From Thermoplasmatota archaeon (lineage in GTDB: Archaea > Thermoplasmatota > Penumbrarchaeia > Penumbrarchaeales > Penumbrarchaeaceae): a stretch of 5,933 nt of DNA. The notes under the pieces are model-generated. The model ran no database searches and was not told the origin of the DNA. It worked only from the letters and a program-made list of their open reading frames with translations. Each line of letters starts with the position of its first letter. The first letter of the stretch is position 1. Positions 1 to 4,600 of the stretch are shown piece after piece. Location of the stretch: contig JAUVCY010000135.1 in the NCBI GenBank assembly GCA_030595585.1, positions 1 through 5,933 of the forward strand, in the 5' to 3' direction. The position numbers and the translations under genes were made by a program.

Positions 1-459
1 CAACCTGGGGTGATCGGGTATAAAAGGATCGTAAAGCCGCTTGATATGGGGTCTGGGGATGTAGATGGCATTGATTCCAGACTCCAGAGATGGTTTGATA
101 TCGTGCATATAGGAATTGCCAACCATGTAGCACCTTTTGGGATCCCTCCCACGACAGATCTGCTTGAAGACGTCCGGCGTCTTCCTCCTGACCATGTGAA
201 CGTGCCTCTCGTCGAACCATCTGGTTATCCCGAGCCGGTTCAGCTTTTTCCATTTCATCTCATCGTTCAATACGATATTGATGGTCAGCATGTGTAGGGG
301 GATCCGGTCTGCCTTGATCCGGTCCAGTACCTCCTCCGAACCAGAAAGAAGGCCTCCAAGAGGCGGAGGAAATGACCATCCCGTTCGGTATAACCACGTA
401 TTATAGACCGAGAAACCGGCCAAAGTATCATCAAAATCGAAGATGAAGAACTTTCCCAT
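1..459 (-). CDS. HAD-superfamily hydrolase, N-terminal 153 codons (partial at left edge)
   Basis: Probably a cytosolic HAD-superfamily phosphohydrolase. Translating the minus strand from the ATG at 459-457 gives 153 codons with no stop before the left edge, so the C-terminus is missing. All four HAD motifs are visible. Motif I is DFDDTL at residues 8-13, with D8 the expected nucleophile and D10 the general acid. Motif II is the Thr in HMLTIN (T59). Motif III is K93 in RRKTPDVF. Motif IV is VGNSYMHDI at 113-121, followed by a P-x-L-x-x-G-x-x-A-I-x-x-P stretch typical of the family. Motif IV has Asn115 where many HADs have Asp, while D120 is kept; a VGNSxxxDI form is, from memory, found in some phosphoglycolate-phosphatase-like members. 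Few residues separate motifs I and II, so any cap domain there is very small. The start is supported by a GAGGG sequence 4 nt upstream. It follows purP by 42 nt on the same strand. The substrate cannot be told from sequence. Confidence 0.88.
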   Translation of the reverse strand, partial: MGKFFIFDFDDTLAGFSVYNTWLYRTGWSFPPPLGGLLSGSEEVLDRIKADRIPLHMLTINIVLNDEMKWKKLNRLGITRWFDERHVHMVRRKTPDVFKQICRGRDPKRCYMVGNSYMHDIKPSLESGINAIYIPRPHIKRLYDPFIPDHPRL

Positions 460-463
460 CGAT

Positions 464-468
464 CCCTC
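464..468 (-). promoter_or_regulatory. Ribosome binding site of the HAD hydrolase gene
   Basis: On the minus strand GAGGG lies four bases before the ATG at 459-457, a good match to the archaeal anti-Shine-Dalgarno sequence. It fixes the start of this gene. It also implies that the message has a leader, as expected if the gene is read through from purP. Confidence 0.65.
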
Positions 469-501
469 GAAAGATGTGTATCTATTCAAATCTTTCCGGG
501 A

Positions 502-1575
502 TCACGTGATGATCTCATCCAGCCGATCCAGCTTGGCTCCCAGTTTTATCTCCTGAGCGATCCTCTTGCCTGTGGAGAGCCCCGGTTCAATGAAATCAGA
601 ATATGGGGACCCACTTATGAACGGATTTGTTCCCGCAACGATCCTTGCCGAAATCTCGAATACCTTGAACTCCAGTTTATCTGTAACAACGGACTCCAGG
701 CAGAACGGGCCTATCATCCCTCCGAAAAGCTCGTAGGATTTCTTCACGACGTCCTCGGCCATCGAGAACGCCTTTCCAAGCAGGCTCTCCCGGATCACAA
801 GTGGAAGGTTGCCCGTGACGACGAAAGATGGATAGATGCCGTGTTCCTTGAGCTCCTCCTGAGATCCCAACTTGTACATCTCATCGATATTGGTCTCATC
901 CCTTCGGTCCATCGACATCAGCTGGATGTTGCCCTTTCCACCCTCGATCTGATATCCATCAGTGGCCAATGGGGAGTGGAAGAAATGCAGATAATATCTC
1001 GTCCCGAGTATATACTCCTGGATATTGAAGGTCTGGTCGTAATCCACACCCAGTTTGAACTGGTTGTAATCCTTGGCGATGAAGAAGCCCCTTCCCCCCT
1101 TGGCCCCCTGATATTTCACCATTACAGGCCGGTCTATCTTCTTCGGGTCCTTGATCTCCTCGGGCATCTGGATCCCCGCACCTTCCAGCCATACCCTCTC
1201 CATGTTCCTGTCGGACTCCCACTCCAGCACCCTCCTGTTGCCGAAGGTAGGCAGGGGTAGGTCCCTGAACTTATCGGCGCCCAGATACTCAACAAAGGAG
1301 CCGTGAGGTATGATTATCGCGTTCTCCCCCAGGATCTCATCGACATGGTCCTCTATCTGCCGATAGTTATCCAGGAGAAGGAACTTGTCCGGTTTGGCAA
1401 GGGGGAAAGCATCGAAGATCCTGGGAGGCCTTCCGATGGATATGCCCATCGTCTTGAATCCCTCGATCCTGGCCCCATGAAATATCTGCAGGCTTGAATG
1501 TGAACATACCGTGACGATGGTCAGATCCTCTTTATCGTATCCTTCCAGTGCCTTGTCTACGTCGAATGGTGCCAT
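502..1575 (-). CDS. purP: Formate-dependent FAICAR synthetase PurP (5-formaminoimidazole-4-carboxamide ribonucleotide synthetase)
   Basis: PurP is the archaeal ATP-grasp ligase of late purine synthesis. It converts AICAR, formate and ATP to FAICAR, ADP and phosphate, replacing the formyl-tetrahydrofolate-dependent transformylase half of PurH. The protein resembles the PurP of Methanocaldococcus jannaschii and Pyrococcus as I recall them. Numbering from the ATG at 1575: SHSSLQIFHGARIEGF at 25-40, IIIPHGSFVEYLG at 87-99, FGNRRVLEWES at 111-121, the glycine-rich ATP-grasp loop VKYQGAKGGRGFFIA at 153-167, the LHFFHSPL strand at 196-203, MDRRDETNID at 222-231, VIRESLL at 260-266, GMIGPFCLES at 286-295, and FEISARIVAGTN at 306-317, which carries the likely metal and ATP ligands. 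At 357 residues it is full length for the family. An upstream in-frame GTG at 1635 would add 20 residues and overlap the preceding gene. The ATG is preferred because the family N-terminus aligns there. The stop is TGA at 504-502. Confidence 0.95.
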   Translation of the reverse strand: MAPFDVDKALEGYDKEDLTIVTVCSHSSLQIFHGARIEGFKTMGISIGRPPRIFDAFPLAKPDKFLLLDNYRQIEDHVDEILGENAIIIPHGSFVEYLGADKFRDLPLPTFGNRRVLEWESDRNMERVWLEGAGIQMPEEIKDPKKIDRPVMVKYQGAKGGRGFFIAKDYNQFKLGVDYDQTFNIQEYILGTRYYLHFFHSPLATDGYQIEGGKGNIQLMSMDRRDETNIDEMYKLGSQEELKEHGIYPSFVVTGNLPLVIRESLLGKAFSMAEDVVKKSYELFGGMIGPFCLESVVTDKLEFKVFEISARIVAGTNPFISGSPYSDFIEPGLSTGKRIAQEIKLGAKLDRLDEIIT

Positions 1576-1597
1576 TATCTCGATAAGACAAAAGTGC

Positions 1598-1612
1598 GTT
1601 ATTATCTTTTCG
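1598..1612 (-). promoter_or_regulatory. Possible BRE/TATA promoter for leaderless purP transcription
   Basis: In the 40-nt gap between the surface gene stop (1616) and the purP ATG (1575), the minus strand reads GCGAAAAGATAATAA. This is a purine-rich BRE-like block followed by an A/T-rich TATA-like block. Its TATA-like part lies about 26-34 nt before the ATG, which would put the transcription start at or within a few bases of the start codon, as in leaderless archaeal messages. There is no good Shine-Dalgarno before purP, only a weak GAG. This is a match by eye to a degenerate consensus. Confidence 0.35.
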
Positions 1613-1615
1613 CCT

Positions 1616-4600
1616 TTACTCGAAAACGGCTCCACAGTGTGGGCATATTGGTGCGGATATCGGTATCACTGCACTGCATTCGAAGCACTCTGCCATCTCC
1701 TCCTCCGAGACATCGCCGGCCTCCTGCTCCTCCGGTTCCTCCACATCCTGCTGTACCTTGGGGACCTGGGCGACCTTGAGCTCCTCCAGCTCCTCATCCA
1801 CCTCCATCTCGAACTCCTCCTCCGGCTCCTCACCAGCCTCCTCGGCCTCCTCTCCCTCATCCTCCCCATCTCCCTCCTCCTGGAGCTTCAACAGGTCCAC
1901 CTTGACGGGCTTTCCACACTCGGGACATTCGGTGGCATCCGGTGGGATGACAGAACCGCACTCGCACTCGATCTCATCGGAGAACTCGATGCCGCAGTGG
2001 GGGCAGAACTCCGCCTCGATCTCCACCAGTCCACTGCAGTTGGAACACTTCGCCATCTGCTCCTTCTTGGTCTTCTGATAGTAGAGATATCCAGCGATTC
2101 CCGCACCTGCCAGGATCAACACCAGTATGATGATGACCACCACAAGCGCTACCGGGAATTCCTCCTCCTCCTCGGAGATCCTCAGGAAGACGGAGACGTC
2201 ATTATTGCTCATATCCTCCTCATAGAACCAGCCGTATACGTTCACCAGGCCGGACTCGTAGGTGTTCACGGTATCAAGTGGAGTGTACGTGAAGGTAACC
2301 TCCTGAACCCCATAGGGGGTCAATGATATCGTCCGTATCTCGTCCGCGAAGCTGACATCCAGGCCGTCGAAGGTGTAGTTGGCGGAATTGGTAATGATAA
2401 AGGTGACCCGGTGGTCCTTGCCCTTGATCAACTTGAGCTCTCCGGTTTCGATGTCATATCCATCCGATGTCGTATCAATTCGAATAGATATATCAGGAGC
2501 CTCGAGTACTTCGAGGGTGACCTCCATGATATTGTTCCCCTCGTCGAATTCCCTTATATCGTTATCTGGGTCCACAATTATCTGCAGGGTGTTCATACCT
2601 ATGGACATGAGGTTCCAGTAACCCCTGATAACCGAGACACCATTGTTTTCAATGAAACCTGTGGATATGTTCATTTCGACCCAGGAGTCCGTGGAGTTGG
2701 AGGCCAATAATGTCACGGTAGCATTGCTTGCGGCCTTTCCACCATCGTTCGTGATATTGAACTCGATGGAAATGTTCATACCAATGAACGCCACACCGCC
2801 ATCTTCAACCATCACAGCCCTGTACGAGGACATCAGTGATATCGTATCCTCCTGTGCCACAAGCTCGGGGACATCCTCTATATCGAACACCTCCAGATTG
2901 GTGCTGAGCCTGTTGTTGTCATCCCTCTGCTCGGCCCCATCTGTTGTTATCACGTTGACGAAGAGGTCCCTCACACCCTTCGGATATGATACTGTCCAGG
3001 GCATCTCGACATATATCGTTGAGCCTCCCTGCAGGTGATCGGCCGGATACCTGTTCTCCAGGCCGATCCTTCCCGTGCTTTCCGGGAACCGCATATAATC
3101 GCCGTCATGGAACGAGATCGCAAACCCCTGTGAGGACATATCCCCCAGGTTCATTATCGTCACATTCAGGATCACGGTGTTACCGACACCGGATGATGTT
3201 ACGAGGAAACCACCTTGATATATCTGAAGTGAGGAGACGTAAATGTCAGGGAGGGTCTTCACATATACTTCGGTGAAGAGGATATTGTTCTCCTCGTTCC
3301 CCTCATCGATCAATCCGGTTGGATCGATCGTCACGTATATCTGATGGTACCCTCCAACGCCTGCGATCCAATCGATGTTGATCTCGGCCCAGTCGCCTCC
3401 CGCTATCTCATCAATAACGATGGATGGCTCCGTATCCTTCCAATTAATGATCCGGCCGCCATCCGACGGGTCGCCGTCGTAGAACCTCACCTTTACGTTC
3501 CTTGCCAACGTCTCTCCATAGTTCCAGATGGTCGCCTGCAGGGACACGGTGGATTCCAGAGGTATCGGAGAGCCTGGCGTTATCAGCAGGTCGTCCTCGC
3601 CCAATCCCACATCGGGTTTCGTCAGGACCAGGATCTCCCTGTACCTGAGGTTGTTCGTCTCATCCTTCTCCACCACGTGATTGTCGGGGTCGACGATAGC
3701 ATAGAGCGTATGGTCTCCTGGGCCTACAGCATCCCAGAATATGGTGGCGTTGTAGGTCTGCCCGGGTAACAGGTCGATCACCAGGGCCCTGATGACATTT
3801 GCATCCGAGTCCATTGCGATCCGGACCTCCACGTTCTGAGCGGTGGTGTTCCCGATATTGCTGACAACTACCCATATAGTGATATTGCCTCCATCCGTGA
3901 TCTGGTTGGGCCAGTAACCAATATCTGCCTCTATCGCCAGGTCCGGTTCCAGGTCCACCATCACCTCCTGGATGAACTTATTGTTGTCCTCGTACTGTTC
4001 GTTCACGTTATCCAGGCTGTCTATGACCACAATAAGATCGTGATACCCCAACGACAGGTCCGCATCCCATCCAATGGCGATATGAATGACCTCCTCTGGC
4101 TCCAGTCCATCCACGAGCACATCTATGCTCGATCTGTTCTCCTCGGACACGCCATCATGATACAGGGTTATCTGGAACTGACCTGCGGGCAGTTCACCGT
4201 AGTTCATCACATCGAACTCTATCCTGCTCCTTCCGTTGACGGTCACCGGCGTGTAGGGAAGAACCTCGACGCTTCCCGGAACTACCATCAGGTCGGGTAG
4301 TGTCCTTACGAGAATGTCCTGGGTGTCCATTGAGTTTACAGGTACGTAGTCGTATATCGATATGACCTGGGCGATCATCGTGACATCCCCTACCACGGTC
4401 GGGGTCCACTCCACATACGCCTCGGCCCATCCTCCCTGTCCACCGATGTAATCGAAGGTCACATAAGAGGCGACGATCCCAATGTCATCATCCGTATGCC
4501 AGGTGATATTGACGTGGAACGGGTTCATATCGGGGTCATCCTCGCCGATATTCTCTACGAAGAGATATATGTCCGAGGGAGAGAGGTAGACCCACTCCGT

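Noticed and set aside
10..297. Plus-strand open frame of 95 codons at the left edge
   Set aside because: It lies antisense to a frame with all four HAD motifs and a Shine-Dalgarno. It has no recognisable motif itself.
460..501. A separate TATA promoter for the HAD gene in the 42-nt gap
   Set aside because: The A/T-rich part (about 485-492) would place the transcription start near 462, which would remove the Shine-Dalgarno from the message. Read-through from purP fits better.
841..1260. Plus-strand open frame of 139 codons inside purP
   Set aside because: It is a shadow of purP on the opposite strand, and its composition follows the codons of the real gene.
1590..1594. Short T run after the surface gene stop as a terminator
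   Set aside because: Only four T residues follow on the minus strand with no stem. This is too weak to call.
1573..1635. Upstream GTG at 1635 as the start of purP
   Set aside because: It would overlap the preceding gene by 20 nt and add 20 residues not expected in the family. It has no good ribosome site, and the ATG at 1575 matches the usual PurP N-terminus.
1758..2078. Plus-strand frame with long Ser runs
   Set aside because: The Ser run is the antisense of the Glu-rich linker. It is low-complexity and not a protein.
1511..2326. Plus-strand open frame of 271 codons, rich in Leu, opposite the surface gene's tail and the purP start
   Set aside because: It is antisense to the zinc ribbons, acidic tract and TM helix, and its Leu-rich runs are the complement of GAG-type codons. 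No domain was recognised, and both opposing genes are well supported.
2643..3769. Several plus-strand frames of 96-141 codons opposite the CARDB array
   Set aside because: They are mutually overlapping, have no motifs, and are fully explained by the long minus-strand frame.
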